The position numbers and the translations under genes are program-made. This document shows, piece after piece, positions 25,091 through 35,695 of a stretch of 64,000 bases of DNA. Every line of letters begins with the position of its first letter. The first letter of the stretch is position 1. The DNA lies in contig NZ_CP087952.1 of NCBI RefSeq assembly GCF_028752835.1, forward strand, positions 2,647,041 through 2,711,040, read 5' to 3'. The DNA comes from Desulfosarcina sp. BuS5. GTDB lineage: Bacteria > Desulfobacterota > Desulfobacteria > Desulfobacterales > BuS5. Under the pieces are notes generated by a model that worked only from the letters and a program-made list of their open reading frames with translations, was not told the origin of the DNA and did not search any database.

Positions 25091-26440
25091 TTATTTTTGA
25101 ATGAGCCCTAACTTTGAAGATATATTATTTTTTATCCAGGCCTTATCCCACCATTCAAGCGGATTTACAAAAACATTATTAACAAGGATGCTGAAATGAA
25201 GATGATCACCGCCGGCAAGGCCTGTAGTTCCGGTACGGCCTAAAATCTCGCCTTTTAATAAAATTTGATCCTTTTGCACCGCGATACTGCTTAAATGGGA
25301 ATACATGCTGAACAAATAAAAACCATGATCTATAATCACTGTTTTTCCGTAAATACCTATTGATCCGGTAAAAGCCACCCTGCCTTTATTCGCAGCAGGC
25401 ACAGGCGAATGCGCGACTGAGGCAAGGTCAATACCAAGGTGAATCTGATGATCAATAATCTCTCCATTATATTTATACGAACGGCGGTCTGCAAATCCGG
25501 CTCTGGTGGCGGATTTCGGCAATCTTAAAAAAGCTCCTTTCCAGTATAAAATTTTATCCGTTTTTTTCACAACCTGAGCTATTTTTTCAAAATTAGCCTT
25601 ACGCAATTTATTATTTATATTCAAAAATTTATCCTTCATTGATGATCTGTCCGCCACTGGTATATCAGGCTCGAACTCAGGCATTTTCCAGCCAAGAAAG
25701 CTGTCGGAAATATTAATAATGTCCTGTTTGAATCGCCTGGCCTTTATATAATAGGGAAAACCTGCTTTAGCGCAGTTGCCGGCCTTATCCGTAGCCTGCA
25801 CAAAAAGTTTGGTACCTTTACCTTGTTTATAGTCAAGAGCAAAGAATGAAATAAAGACCGTTTGATCTTTTGAATATCCTGCCTGTCCGGGAAAAAAGTT
25901 GTCTCCGGCCATGACGCCGCTTTTGATGCAAGGCTCTAATAGCCGATAAATAACAAGCCCTGCCCCGCCCTGGGTTATGTTGTGAACGCGGCTGAGGATT
26001 TCAATTTCAGGGGGCCTGGTATCTATGATTATTGTTTTTTCCAGATACGCCCTGTTCCCGTGCCACCACCCATGCCATGAATAATCAGCAACAGCAACCC
26101 GCAAAAGGGCTTTACCATCCGTAAGGCCTGCCTGTTCAGGCTCTATAATGACTTTAACCGACTCTTCAAGCACATATCCGCTTCCTGTAAGGTTGGAAGC
26201 GGAAAACTCCTTTTTATACAGGGGACTCTCCTTACCGTTTTGCACAAGATCTATCCGGATATTTCTAATTCCGCTTTTAATATCAGAAATATTTAAAATA
26301 ATTTCCTGCGATGCCCCAATAGAGTCCGGCATGGATTCTATTTTTATTGACGGTTTTTCGCTCTCCAAGCGTAAGGTAGTTATAAATGCCGCCGAAACTG
26401 CAATAACAATAAACATAATTATAATTAATCGTGTTTTCAT
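25091..26440 (-). CDS. M23-family (LytM/Gly-Gly) metallopeptidase, membrane-anchored
   Basis: About 449 residues with an N-terminal signal anchor, MKTRLIIIMFIVIAVSAAF. A long periplasmic region with two beta-rich segments follows. The C-terminal LytM domain has QIHLGIDLAS (first His and Asp ligands) and GDHLHFSILVN (HxH). It is predicted to act on peptidoglycan or regulate amidases at the envelope. The ATG at 26440 is chosen over an upstream alternative because it places the hydrophobic helix at the N-terminus. Confidence 0.85.
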   Translation of the reverse strand: MKTRLIIIMFIVIAVSAAFITTLRLESEKPSIKIESMPDSIGASQEIILNISDIKSGIRNIRIDLVQNGKESPLYKKEFSASNLTGSGYVLEESVKVIIEPEQAGLTDGKALLRVAVADYSWHGWWHGNRAYLEKTIIIDTRPPEIEILSRVHNITQGGAGLVIYRLLEPCIKSGVMAGDNFFPGQAGYSKDQTVFISFFALDYKQGKGTKLFVQATDKAGNCAKAGFPYYIKARRFKQDIINISDSFLGWKMPEFEPDIPVADRSSMKDKFLNINNKLRKANFEKIAQVVKKTDKILYWKGAFLRLPKSATRAGFADRRSYKYNGEIIDHQIHLGIDLASVAHSPVPAANKGRVAFTGSIGIYGKTVIIDHGFYLFSMYSHLSSIAVQKDQILLKGEILGRTGTTGLAGGDHLHFSILVNNVFVNPLEWWDKAWIKNNISSKLGLIQK

Positions 26441-26608
26441 AATCTGAAGATCTATATGCTGAATAGCCCCACTTAATGTTTTGATGATTATAAAATAATA
26501 AATCGTAACAGCTTGAAAGAGTCTAATCAAGACAAAGTTTTTCGTCCCTTGACTTTTCGCAGTCCTGACTATAAATTGTGAAAAAAAATTACGGAACTTG
26601 CATAAATT

Positions 26609-27430
26609 ATGGCTGATTTAATAGAAAAAGATAATATTGTAATCGGACGCAAAGCGCCTTTATTGCTGATTGCAGGGCCCTGCGTAATTGAAAATTATGA
26701 AACTGCTTTTGAAATTGCTTTGTTTCTCAAAGAGGTTACACTGAAATTAGATATACCTTTTGTTTTCAAGGCATCATATGATAAGGCAAACCGCACCTCT
26801 ATCAGTTCATTCAGAGGTCCCGGCATAAATGAAGGGCTTGAAATCCTTGGGAGTATTAAAAAGGAACTCGACATAAAGATACTCTCTGATGTCCACAGGA
26901 TAAACGAAGTTAAAGCAGCGGCAGACGTTCTTGATATCATACAGATACCAGCCTTTTTATGCAGGCAGACGGACCTGATCCTTGAAGTTGCAAAAACTGA
27001 AAAAATAATCAATATAAAAAAAGGACAATTTCTTGCTCCATGGGATATTACAAACATAGTTGAGAAGGCGACCTCAGCCGGTAATGACAGGGTTATTATC
27101 ACTGAACGTGGCGTTATGTTCGGATATAATAATTTAGTAGTTGATTTTCGCGGCATAAAGATTATGCAGGATTCAGGGTATCCTGTAATATTTGACGCAA
27201 CACACAGCATCCAGTTACCTGGAGGGGCGGGAACAAGTTCGGGCGGGCAGAGAGAATTCGCGCCTGTCTTGGCAAAATCAGCCGTAGCAGCAGGCGTTGA
27301 TGGTGTTTTCCTGGAGGTTCATCCGGATCCCGACAATGCTCTTTGCGACGGACCGAATTCATTAAAACTCAGTACTCTTCAAGATCTGCTTTCCAGACTG
27401 AAGACAATAAGCAACGTTGTCCGCTCCTGA
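26609..27430 (+). CDS. kdsA: 3-deoxy-8-phosphooctulonate (KDO-8-P) synthase
   Basis: A 273-residue protein with LLIAGPCVIENYETA, VFKASYDKANRTSISSFRGP, AFLCRQTDLI, and a late PVIFDATHSIQLPGG. It condenses arabinose-5-P and PEP for the inner core of LPS. It opens the LPS/rpoN run. A weak TTGACT/TATAAA promoter candidate lies at about 26550. Confidence 0.95.
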   Translation: MADLIEKDNIVIGRKAPLLLIAGPCVIENYETAFEIALFLKEVTLKLDIPFVFKASYDKANRTSISSFRGPGINEGLEILGSIKKELDIKILSDVHRINEVKAAADVLDIIQIPAFLCRQTDLILEVAKTEKIINIKKGQFLAPWDITNIVEKATSAGNDRVIITERGVMFGYNNLVVDFRGIKIMQDSGYPVIFDATHSIQLPGGAGTSSGGQREFAPVLAKSAVAAGVDGVFLEVHPDPDNALCDGPNSLKLSTLQDLLSRLKTISNVVRS

Positions 27431-27491
27431 TAATGCTTGTTGTCGTTAAAGTTTTTGCAAATTAAACCCGATAATATATTCAGAACCCTAA

Positions 27492-28022
27492 ATGAAGATA
27501 ATACCCGAAATAGCAGATAAACTCAAACGCATAAAACTTCTTATTCTTGACGTTGACGGTGTTTTAACAGACGGCAGCATCATATATAATAATGATTTTG
27601 TCGAAACTAAAATTTTTAACGTCAAAGACGGTCTCGGTATCAGACTCCTTATGCGGGCCGGTATAGATGTATGTATAGCAACCGGCAGAAGCTCGGAAGC
27701 TCTTCACCACAGATGCAAAGATTTAAATATTATACATATTTTTGACGCATTAAGCGACAAGACGGCTGTTCTGAAAATGATTGTTGAAAAGCTGGATGTG
27801 TCCGTCGAAGAGATTGCATTTATTGGTGATGATTTGCCTGATATCCCTCTTATGAAGCTGATCGGTCTTCCTATTACTGTTGCGGACGCGGCTGAAGAGG
27901 TTAAACAAATAGCGGATACTGTTACTGAAGCCAAAGGCGGCGCAGGGGCCGTGAGGGAAGTATGTGAAGCTATATTAAAAGCCGGCGAACTTTGGGATGA
28001 GACTTTGCATCACTATGTATAA
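27492..28022 (+). CDS. kdsC: KDO-8-phosphate phosphatase
   Basis: A 176-residue HAD-superfamily enzyme without a cap domain. The nucleophile motif is LLILDVDGVLTDGSI, motif II is CIATGRSS, and the metal loop is FIGDDLPDIPLM. It makes KDO from KDO-8-P, directly after KdsA in the pathway and on the chromosome. Confidence 0.95.
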   Translation: MKIIPEIADKLKRIKLLILDVDGVLTDGSIIYNNDFVETKIFNVKDGLGIRLLMRAGIDVCIATGRSSEALHHRCKDLNIIHIFDALSDKTAVLKMIVEKLDVSVEEIAFIGDDLPDIPLMKLIGLPITVADAAEEVKQIADTVTEAKGGAGAVREVCEAILKAGELWDETLHHYV

Positions 28023-28060
28023 AGTTGCTTGCAAAAGATTTTAAACAAATTTATCATACA

Positions 28061-28645
28061 ATGGTTTTTCCAAAAAATATTAAACTTGTAAATTTAAAAT
28101 TTATTTTAATTCTTGCCATTGTTATTATATTTTGTGGAATTTTAGCCATTTTTTTTTGGTACCGTAGTATTTCAGAGCATCCGGAAAAACTTTTAGCGCT
28201 GGTGCCTAATGATGCAAACATATCAATAGGCAGAGTTTACCAGGAATCAATAAAGAACGGAATAAAGGAATGGAGTCTCAATGCGTCTTCGGCAGATTAT
28301 TTTGAAGAGGATAAGAATGTAAAATTAAAGGATGTGTCCGTAACTTTTTTTTTTAAAGATGGGGACAAAGTAATACTTAAAGCGGATCGAGGTATTCTGC
28401 AGACGGATTCCAATGATATTGAAGTTTCCGGCAATGTAATTATTACTAATAAAAATTATAAGCTTTTAACAAAAAAAATCTTTTATGATAATAAAAGACG
28501 TATAATTTTCTCAAAAACCCATGTGCATATTACAGGAGATTCTTTTGATTTGGAAGCAGATGCCATGTCCCATGATTTAAAGACTAACAAGGCCTCACTT
28601 GAAGGGATGGTGACGGGTGTATTAAGTGACAAAATCACCTTTTAA
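28061..28645 (+). CDS. lptC: LptC, LPS export periplasmic bridge protein
   Basis: About 194 residues. A single N-terminal membrane helix (FILILAIVIIFCGILAIFFW) precedes a periplasmic OstA-like beta fold with repeats ending SHDLKTNKASLEGMVTG. It joins the LptB2FG transporter to LptA. The start is uncertain: a TTG at 28025 would add 12 residues, and neither site has a strong Shine-Dalgarno. The 3' end overlaps lptA by 20 bp. Confidence 0.88.
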   Translation: MVFPKNIKLVNLKFILILAIVIIFCGILAIFFWYRSISEHPEKLLALVPNDANISIGRVYQESIKNGIKEWSLNASSADYFEEDKNVKLKDVSVTFFFKDGDKVILKADRGILQTDSNDIEVSGNVIITNKNYKLLTKKIFYDNKRRIIFSKTHVHITGDSFDLEADAMSHDLKTNKASLEGMVTGVLSDKITF

Positions 28646-29180
28646 TAAAAATATTATTTTTTTATTTACTGTCGCCGCATTAATTGTCTGGGGGGAATCG
28701 CTTGTACGCGCTGATGAGGCTATAGATTTTCAGCCCATAGAAAACAATGATAAAGTTCACATAGTATCCGACAAACTTGTCTCCGACAGCAAAGGAGGCA
28801 TTGCAGAATTTTCAGGGAATGTAAGAGTGACCCAGGGTGCAACCACAATTACATCTGACAGCCTGGAAATATTTTATGATAAAAACAAGAAAGACAAACA
28901 ACCTGAAACAAACACAGAATCTATAAAAAAGCTTATTGTTTCTGGAAATGTCAAAATAATTATGGACAACATGATTGCGACAACTCGACAGGCAGAATAT
29001 ATTATAAAGAATAAAGTTCTAATATTAACAGGTGCCGGTTCAAAAGTAATCAGCGGGAATGATTCTGTTTCCGGAAGCAGGATCATTCTTTACAGAACCG
29101 AAGGGCGTGTTATTGTGGAAGGAGGGAGCAAAAGTCGTGTCGAAGCTGTCTTTACTCCCGGAAACAAAGGAATAAATTAG
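28626..29180 (+). CDS. lptA: LptA, periplasmic LPS transport protein
   Basis: A 184-residue protein starting at GTG inside the lptC end. The signal peptide [23 protein letters not shown] is split by a Sec site after RA. The body is an OstA beta-jellyroll with [20 protein letters not shown] and [14 protein letters not shown]. It forms the periplasmic bridge carrying LPS to LptD. Confidence 0.9.
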   Translation: MTKSPFNKNIIFLFTVAALIVWGESLVRADEAIDFQPIENNDKVHIVSDKLVSDSKGGIAEFSGNVRVTQGATTITSDSLEIFYDKNKKDKQPETNTESIKKLIVSGNVKIIMDNMIATTRQAEYIIKNKVLILTGAGSKVISGNDSVSGSRIILYRTEGRVIVEGGSKSRVEAVFTPGNKGIN

Positions 29181-29188
29181 GCTGGCAT

Positions 29189-29911
29189 ATGCCGACATTA
29201 CTATTACGAAATTTGATAAAGGCCTATAATGGAAGAACGGTAGTCGATTCTATAACTATAAAGATAAAAGAGAATTCCGTTACAGGGCTTCTTGGTCCGA
29301 ACGGAGCGGGAAAAACTACAACTTTTTATATGGCTATCGGCATTATAAAGCCTGATGAAGGTCAAATCTTTCTTGACGATGAGGAGATCACGGAATATCC
29401 TATGTATCTGAGATCACGTAAAGGGATAGGATATCTTCCCCAGGAGGCTTCAATATTTAGAAAGCTTACCGTTAAACAGAATATAATGGCTATTCTTGAA
29501 ATTAATCCAATATCAAAACCAAAAAAAATAAATCTTGCAGAAACTTTGCTTGATGAACTGGGAATACTTAACCTTTCAGACCATAAAGCCAGTCAACTTT
29601 CCGGCGGGGAGAGACGCAGACTTGAAATCGCTCGTGCACTTGCGACTAAACCATCTTTTATTCTTTTGGATGAACCTTTTGCGGGTATTGATCCCCTTGC
29701 AGTAATAGATATAAAAAAAATTATAAATTATCTAAAAAATCGTGGTATAGGTGTCCTGATTTCCGATCATAATGTAAGGGAAACCCTGGAAGCATGTGAT
29801 AAAGCATACATACTAAATGACGGCAAAGTAATAGAATCGGGTAACCCTGATCAAATAGCTTCCAGTGAAATTGCGCGCCGCATATATTTAGGGGAAGAAT
29901 TTAGATTGTAA
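29189..29911 (+). CDS. lptB: LptB, LPS export ABC ATPase
   Basis: A 240-residue ABC ATPase. Walker A is [16 protein letters not shown] and the Q-loop region is [16 protein letters not shown]. The signature is [14 protein letters not shown], Walker B is [14 protein letters not shown], and the switch His is in [10 protein letters not shown]. The pattern is typical of LptB. It powers extraction of LPS from the inner membrane and is followed 1 bp later by rpoN, the common arrangement. Confidence 0.95.
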   Translation: MPTLLLRNLIKAYNGRTVVDSITIKIKENSVTGLLGPNGAGKTTTFYMAIGIIKPDEGQIFLDDEEITEYPMYLRSRKGIGYLPQEASIFRKLTVKQNIMAILEINPISKPKKINLAETLLDELGILNLSDHKASQLSGGERRRLEIARALATKPSFILLDEPFAGIDPLAVIDIKKIINYLKNRGIGVLISDHNVRETLEACDKAYILNDGKVIESGNPDQIASSEIARRIYLGEEFRL

Positions 29912-29912
29912 A

Positions 29913-31343
29913 ATGGCATTTGACTTAAGACAACAACTCAAATTAGCTCAGCAACTTGTAATGACGCCACAGTTGCAAATGGCAATCAAGCTGTTGCAGT
30001 TAAACAGGCTTGAGCTTTTAGATACTATTCGTCAAGAACTCGAGGAAAATCCTACTCTTGAGGAACTTCAGGAGGTTATTGAAAAAGACCCGGAAACCGA
30101 AAAAAATGAAGAAACAAGTGAAATAAAAGAGGTGGACGTAGAAGAAACAGCGCGTGATGATATTGATTGGGAGAATTATCTTAATGAATATAATTCAACC
30201 GGGAAGTCCCATTTTGAAAACGAAAAAAAAGAGACTCCAAGCTTTGAAAATTTTATTGGGAATAAGGAGTCGTTACATGACCATATGCTTTGGCAGCTTC
30301 GTATGATTTTCCCTTCAAAGGAAGTAGAGCATATAGGAAGCCTTATAATCGGTAACTTAAAAAGCGATGGTTATCTTGATGCATCGATTGATGATATAGC
30401 AAGTTTGAGCGGATCATCCCCTGAAAAAGTAAATGAGGTTTTAACTACTCTTCAGTCATTTAATCCTGCCGGTGTATGTGCCAGAGATTTAAAAGAATCT
30501 CTGGCAATACAGGTAAAGCAGTTAGGTCTTGAAAACAGTATTGTTAATGAAATAATTCTACATCATCTAACCCATTTGGAAAACAAAAATTATAATGCCA
30601 TAGCAAAAGCATTAAAGATAAGTATAGATGATGTTATCTCGGCAGTGGATATTATTCAAGGGCTGGAGCCCAGGCCGGGACGACTTTTTTCCGATGATGA
30701 GCCTAAATATATAACCCCGGACATTTATATATATAAACTCGAAAATGAATTTATGATCGTTTTGAATGATGATGGAATGCCCAAACTTCACATTAATTCA
30801 TATTATAAAAACACCATGAAACGGAATAGTAAATTTTTAGACAAGGAAAGAGAATATATTGATACAAAAATGCGTTCCGCGGCATGGTTGATACGCAGTA
30901 TTCATCAGCGGCAAAAAACAATTTTCAAGGTTATGGAAAGTATATTAGGTTTTCAGCGGGAGTTTTTTGAAAAAGGCTCTGCCTATCTTAAGCCGATGGT
31001 GCTGAGAGATGTCGCACAGGATATAGGAATGCACGAATCTACAATCAGCAGAGTGACAACTAATAAGTATGTTTATACGGATCAGGGTATATTTGAATTA
31101 AAATATTTTTTTAATAGTTCTATTAATAAGGTCAGAGGAGGATCGGTAGCATCCACTAGTGTTCGGGAAAAAATTAAGGAAATAATTAAAACCGAATACC
31201 CTGAAAAACCGTATAGTGATGATAAAATCGCTGTACTTTTAGAAAAACATAATATTAGTATCGCACGAAGAACCGTAGCAAAATATCGTGAGGCTTTGAA
31301 AATCCTGCCATCCAATAAGCGCAAGCAATTTAGGAGGTTGTAA
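29913..31343 (+). CDS. rpoN: RNA polymerase sigma-54 factor
   Basis: A 476-residue sigma-54. The Gln-rich activator-interacting region I is at residues 5-50 (QQLKLAQQLVMTPQLQMAIK). An acidic linker follows, then the core-binding domain (DGYLDASIDDIA, FNPAGVCARDLKESL), an HTH (MHESTISRVTTNKYV), and the RpoN box ARRTVAKYRE near the C-terminus. It recognises -24/-12 promoters such as the one at 7608 and works with PrsR here. Confidence 0.97.
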   Translation: MAFDLRQQLKLAQQLVMTPQLQMAIKLLQLNRLELLDTIRQELEENPTLEELQEVIEKDPETEKNEETSEIKEVDVEETARDDIDWENYLNEYNSTGKSHFENEKKETPSFENFIGNKESLHDHMLWQLRMIFPSKEVEHIGSLIIGNLKSDGYLDASIDDIASLSGSSPEKVNEVLTTLQSFNPAGVCARDLKESLAIQVKQLGLENSIVNEIILHHLTHLENKNYNAIAKALKISIDDVISAVDIIQGLEPRPGRLFSDDEPKYITPDIYIYKLENEFMIVLNDDGMPKLHINSYYKNTMKRNSKFLDKEREYIDTKMRSAAWLIRSIHQRQKTIFKVMESILGFQREFFEKGSAYLKPMVLRDVAQDIGMHESTISRVTTNKYVYTDQGIFELKYFFNSSINKVRGGSVASTSVREKIKEIIKTEYPEKPYSDDKIAVLLEKHNISIARRTVAKYREALKILPSNKRKQFRRL

Positions 31344-31345
31344 AA

Positions 31346-31879
31346 ATGCAGACAAATGTAATGTTTAAAAATCTTGACCATTCAGAAGATCTAAAATCTT
31401 ATGTTCAAGGCAAACTCGACAAATTCGATAAACTTCTTGATAACCCCGCGATGGCTACCGTGGTTCTTTCTATGCGAAAATTTCGAAGAATAGCGGAAAT
31501 CAATATTTCCGGTGACAGATTAAACATTAAGGGCAAAGAAGAAACCGAAGACATCTATTCTGCCATTGACAATGTCCTTGATAAGCTGCAAAAACAAATA
31601 AAAAAAAATAAACAAAAAACAAGGGCCCATAGAGGAGTGCGTAATGATAAAGTTCAAACAATTCCTGTAGAAGAGACCGCTCCTGGTACTTTTGAGCCTA
31701 AAGAGCAAGTAAGCGTAAGTAATATTGAGTATAAACCCATGGGCGTGGAAGAAGCTATTATGCAGATGGATATAGTGACCAACGACTTTCTTGTTTTTAC
31801 TAATGCAAAAACTGATAGAGTTAATGTTCTTTACCGACGTAAAGATGGCGGCTATGGACTGATTCAGCCTAACCGGTAA
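31346..31879 (+). CDS. hpf: Long-form ribosome hibernation promoting factor
   Basis: A 177-residue protein. The N-terminal S30AE domain (MQTNVMFKNLDHSEDLKSYV) is followed by a linker. The C-terminal dimerisation domain (KPMGVEEAIMQMDIVTNDFL, VLYRRKDGGYGLIQP) marks the long form that forms 100S ribosomes. It starts 2 bp after rpoN. Confidence 0.93.
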   Translation: MQTNVMFKNLDHSEDLKSYVQGKLDKFDKLLDNPAMATVVLSMRKFRRIAEINISGDRLNIKGKEETEDIYSAIDNVLDKLQKQIKKNKQKTRAHRGVRNDKVQTIPVEETAPGTFEPKEQVSVSNIEYKPMGVEEAIMQMDIVTNDFLVFTNAKTDRVNVLYRRKDGGYGLIQPNR

Positions 31880-32015
31880 ACACTCTTATACAGCCTTCGG
31901 CATAATGTTCCTTGTAACCGTTCACGGTTGAAAAAACAGATTGCATCGCAATAAAATAAAAAGAGGACTGTGAACTGTTATTTTTTATGATTTCGGATTC
32001 ACTTTGCTAAATAAT

Positions 32016-32474
32016 ATGAAAATTCTTGATGTATTAAAAAAAAAGGCTATTTTAGCCGACTTAAAAGCCAAAGATAAAAAAGGGGTTCTGGAAGAACTAG
32101 TAACCCCTGTAGCCCGTATAGCCAATCTTAACAGGGACGATCTTATAAGAGTCCTCCTGGAAAGGGAAAGGCTTGGAAGCACCGGTATCGGGGGAGGAAT
32201 AGGTATACCACATGGTAAAATGAAAGGCCTTGACAATCTGGTGGTCGGTTTTGGTTTAAGTAAAAAAGGTATTGACTTTGAATCTATTGACGGCAGACTT
32301 TCCTATATATTTTTTCTCCTGATAACACCTGAAGATTCAACCGGATTACATTTGAAAGCGCTGGCAAGAATTTCCAGGATTCTCAAAAATGATCTTTTTA
32401 AAGAAAACCTTTTAAAGGCATCGAATAGAGATGAAATATATAAGATAATTAAAGAGGAGGATGAAGAATTTTAA
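32016..32474 (+). CDS. ptsN: PTS IIA-like nitrogen regulatory protein PtsN
   Basis: About 152 residues of EIIA(fru/ntr) type. It has MKILDVLKKKAI, ELVTPVARI, and the phosphorylatable His in GIGIPHGKMKGL. The ATG at 32016 is preferred to a TTG 12 bases earlier. The usual HPr and PtsP genes, and a rapZ/hprK gene, are not visible nearby. The 125-bp gap to hpf holds a short GTTCACGG...GTGAAC inverted motif. Confidence 0.9.
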   Translation: MKILDVLKKKAILADLKAKDKKGVLEELVTPVARIANLNRDDLIRVLLERERLGSTGIGGGIGIPHGKMKGLDNLVVGFGLSKKGIDFESIDGRLSYIFFLLITPEDSTGLHLKALARISRILKNDLFKENLLKASNRDEIYKIIKEEDEEF

Positions 32475-32478
32475 GGGG

Positions 32479-32516
32479 GCTTGGTGGAGACGCAAAATTT
32501 TGCGTCTCTACCAAGC
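32479..32516. repeat. 38-bp GTAG-type hairpin
   Basis: A near-perfect palindrome with one mismatch, GCTTGGTGGAGACGCAAAA then its complement. Read on the minus strand it starts GGTAGAGACGC, similar to REP units led by GTAG. It separates ptsN from the next PTS gene and could also fold in the mRNA. Confidence 0.65.
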
Positions 32517-32540
32517 TATACCCCTTGTCACAAGCATATT

Positions 32541-32954
32541 ATGATAGGAATAGTAGTTGTAACCCATGGTAATTTTGGTGAAACATTGATTGATGCCGCT
32601 GAATCGATTATCGCTTCCAAGGTAGATGGCCTTATCTCGATTTCCATAAATTTAACTGACGACGCGGATAATCTAAGAAAAAAAATTGAGGATGGCATAA
32701 AAAAAGTCGATCAGCATGAAGGCGTACTGATATTAACGGATATGTTCGGTGGGACTCCGTCTAATTTAAGTTATTCCTTTCTTGATGAAGGGTGCGTGGA
32801 AGTCTTATCCGGTGTTAACCTGCCTATACTGATAAAGGCAGCAGATTCCCGTAACAGGTTAAAGCTTGGGGAGCTTGCGGTAACCTTGGAGGCATTCGGC
32901 AAGAGAAGTATATCCCTCGCAAGCGGAATTTTAAAAGCAAGGAACAAAAATTAA
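32541..32954 (+). CDS. PTS mannose/fructose-type EIIA protein
   Basis: About 137 residues of EIIA(Man): IGIVVVTHGNFGETLIDAAE with the active-site His, GVLILTDMFGGTPSNLSYSF, and VLSGVNLPILIKAA. The reading frame extends upstream through the hairpin, but the ATG at 32541 (MIGIVVVTHG) is the natural family start. It is likely regulatory; no EIIB/C/D permease genes are near. Confidence 0.9.
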   Translation: MIGIVVVTHGNFGETLIDAAESIIASKVDGLISISINLTDDADNLRKKIEDGIKKVDQHEGVLILTDMFGGTPSNLSYSFLDEGCVEVLSGVNLPILIKAADSRNRLKLGELAVTLEAFGKRSISLASGILKARNKN

Positions 32955-32982
32955 AAGAATTAAACTTATAAAACTGGTCTAA

Positions 32983-33996
<1,014 letters not shown>

Positions 33997-34060
33997 ATTT
34001 TTGTAACTGTTCATGGTGAACTGTTGACTGTTTACAATTTTTTTTAATGGAGAGCATATA

Positions 34061-34819
34061 ATGAACATACGCAGGCCTCTTATCGCCGGAAACTGGAAGA
34101 TGTTTAAAACTTGTTCCGAGGCGGTAGAAACGGCGAAGCACCTTGTTACACGTGTGGATGATGTTACTGATGTTGATGTTATGATTGCACCTGCTTTTAT
34201 AGCACTGGCACAGGTTGCGGATATTGTCAAAGGAAGCAAGGTCTCTCTTGGCGCGCAAAATCTTTTCTGGGAAAAAGAAGGAGCCTTTACAGGTGAAATT
34301 TCTCCGCATATGATTGTATCTACAGGATGCAAATATGTTATTATCGGCCATTCCGAGCGCAGGCAATTTTTTGAAGAAACAGATGAATCTGTAAATAAAA
34401 AAATTAATGCTGCTGTAAAAAACGGAATAGAACCGATTCTTTGTGTTGGCGAATCTGAAAAAGAACGGGAATCAAATGAAACGTTTTCCGTACTTGACAA
34501 ACAGATAACAAAAGGGTTACAAGGATTGTTTACAGATAATCTTAAACATTTGACTATAGCATATGAACCGGTTTGGGCAATCGGAACAGGAAAGACCGCA
34601 ACCGATGAGCAGGCCCAGGAGGTTCACTTGTTTTTACGTTCCTTGATAGAAAAAAAATTAGGAAATAAATTTGCTGAATCTATAAAGATATTATATGGCG
34701 GAAGCGTCAAACCGGACAATATTACTTCACTGATGTCTATGCCTGACATAGACGGCGCTCTTGTTGGAGGCGCAAGTCTTGACGCTGAAACCTTTAGTAA
34801 AATAGTTCACTTTTTATAG
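34061..34819 (+). CDS. tpiA: Triosephosphate isomerase
   Basis: A 252-residue TIM barrel. It has NWKMFKT with the active Lys, IIGHSERRQFFEETDE with the electrophilic His, AYEPVWAIGTGKTA with the catalytic Glu, and LYGGSVKPDN for phosphate binding. It interconverts dihydroxyacetone phosphate and GAP, the substrate of the upstream gap product. Confidence 0.97.
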   Translation: MNIRRPLIAGNWKMFKTCSEAVETAKHLVTRVDDVTDVDVMIAPAFIALAQVADIVKGSKVSLGAQNLFWEKEGAFTGEISPHMIVSTGCKYVIIGHSERRQFFEETDESVNKKINAAVKNGIEPILCVGESEKERESNETFSVLDKQITKGLQGLFTDNLKHLTIAYEPVWAIGTGKTATDEQAQEVHLFLRSLIEKKLGNKFAESIKILYGGSVKPDNITSLMSMPDIDGALVGGASLDAETFSKIVHFL

Positions 34820-34840
34820 TATTCCGGGAAAGAGTATAGA

Positions 34841-35179
34841 ATGGGAATTCTACTAACCATTGTTCATGTTATTGTATGCATCGCGCTAATACTGATTGTA
34901 CTTTTGCAGACAGGTAAAGGCGCAGACATGGGAGCAGCTTTCGGAGGTGGTTCCAGCCAGACACTTTTCGGTAGTTCAGGAGCATCAACCTTTTTGGGCA
35001 AAGCAACAACAATTGTGGCGGTTGTTTTTATGATTACCTCGGTTGGGCTTGCATATATGGTTAGTAACAAAACCGAAAAATCTATAATACTCGACACAAC
35101 AACGCCCATAGAGGAGAAAGCACAGACTCCCGTTCCCGAGAGTAAGACTCCTGCGGCTGAACCTGTCAAAACAGAGTGA
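34841..35179 (+). CDS. secG: SecG preprotein translocase subunit
   Basis: A 112-residue membrane protein. It has two helices (LLTIVHVIVCIALILIVLLQ and AVVFMITSVGLAYMV) around the conserved loop GKGADMGAAFGGGSSQTLFG. A Pro/Glu/Lys-rich tail follows, longer than in E. coli. It is part of the SecYEG channel. The tpiA-secG-tRNA-Leu order is common in bacteria. Confidence 0.93.
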   Translation: MGILLTIVHVIVCIALILIVLLQTGKGADMGAAFGGGSSQTLFGSSGASTFLGKATTIVAVVFMITSVGLAYMVSNKTEKSIILDTTTPIEEKAQTPVPESKTPAAEPVKTE

Positions 35180-35198
35180 TATCATAATACTATATTGT

Positions 35199-35285
35199 GC
35201 CGAAGTGGTGGAATTTGGTAGACACGCTATCTTGAGGGGGTAGTGGGCTACGCCCGTGCCGGTTCAAGTCCGGCCTTCGGCACCA
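35199..35285 (+). tRNA. tRNA-Leu (anticodon GAG)
   Basis: 87 nt with an encoded CCA end. Acceptor GCCGAAG pairs with CTTCGGC. The anticodon stem CTATC/GGTAG holds the loop TTGAGGG, so the anticodon is GAG. The long variable arm TGGGCTACGCCC is typical of class II Leu tRNAs, and GTTCAAGTC forms the T loop. Confidence 0.95.
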
Positions 35286-35378
35286 CCTATGCAGTTCTTC
35301 TGCGCTTTCTGCCACCTTCCTTTCTTCCCTGCTTTTTTGTTGACTTTTTCCCATACATTATATTATTTTATTTATAAA

Positions 35379-35540
35379 TTCAGGTGCTCATAATGAGCTT
35401 AAGAGGGAACTCCGTTAAATTCGGAGACGAGCCCGTCGCTGTAATCGGGGACGAACACCGCTGTTTAATGCCACTGTCCGATCATTGGATGGGAAGGCGC
35501 GGTCAGTAGGTTGATCCGAGAGTCAGAAGACCTGCCTGAA
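35379..35540 (+). promoter_or_regulatory. Cobalamin (AdoCbl-type) riboswitch
   Basis: The closing pairs TTCAGGT/ACCTGCCTGAA enclose the conserved blocks AAGAGGGAA, TCGCTGTAATCGGGGACGA and ATGCCACTG. Then follow GGGAAGGC with GTAGG, and the P1-side AGTCAGAAGACCTGCC. It lies 155 bp upstream of a BtuB-type receptor gene and before a terminator, so corrinoid binding should switch off expression. Confidence 0.92.
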
Positions 35541-35605
35541 TAAGTAAGTATTGCATGCCTTCGTGGAAAAAAGGCAAAGCAAATAAGATCTATCAGGATA
35601 AAAAG

Positions 35606-35649
35606 GGAAATCCCCAGATCGTAAACCAACGGTCTGGGGATTTTTTTTT
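35606..35649 (+). terminator. Riboswitch expression-platform terminator
   Basis: AAATCCCCAGA and TCTGGGGATTT form a strong stem followed by nine T. It is located between the cobalamin aptamer and the receptor start codon. Confidence 0.85.
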
Positions 35650-35695
35650 GCCCGGCCGGAAATACAAATTTTTCAGAAGAAGGAGAAAGGAAAAA

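Noticed and set aside
32479-32540. Upstream extension of the EIIA(Man) gene through the hairpin
   Set aside because: The extra 20 residues are encoded by a palindromic repeat and precede the natural family start at MIGIVVVTHG.
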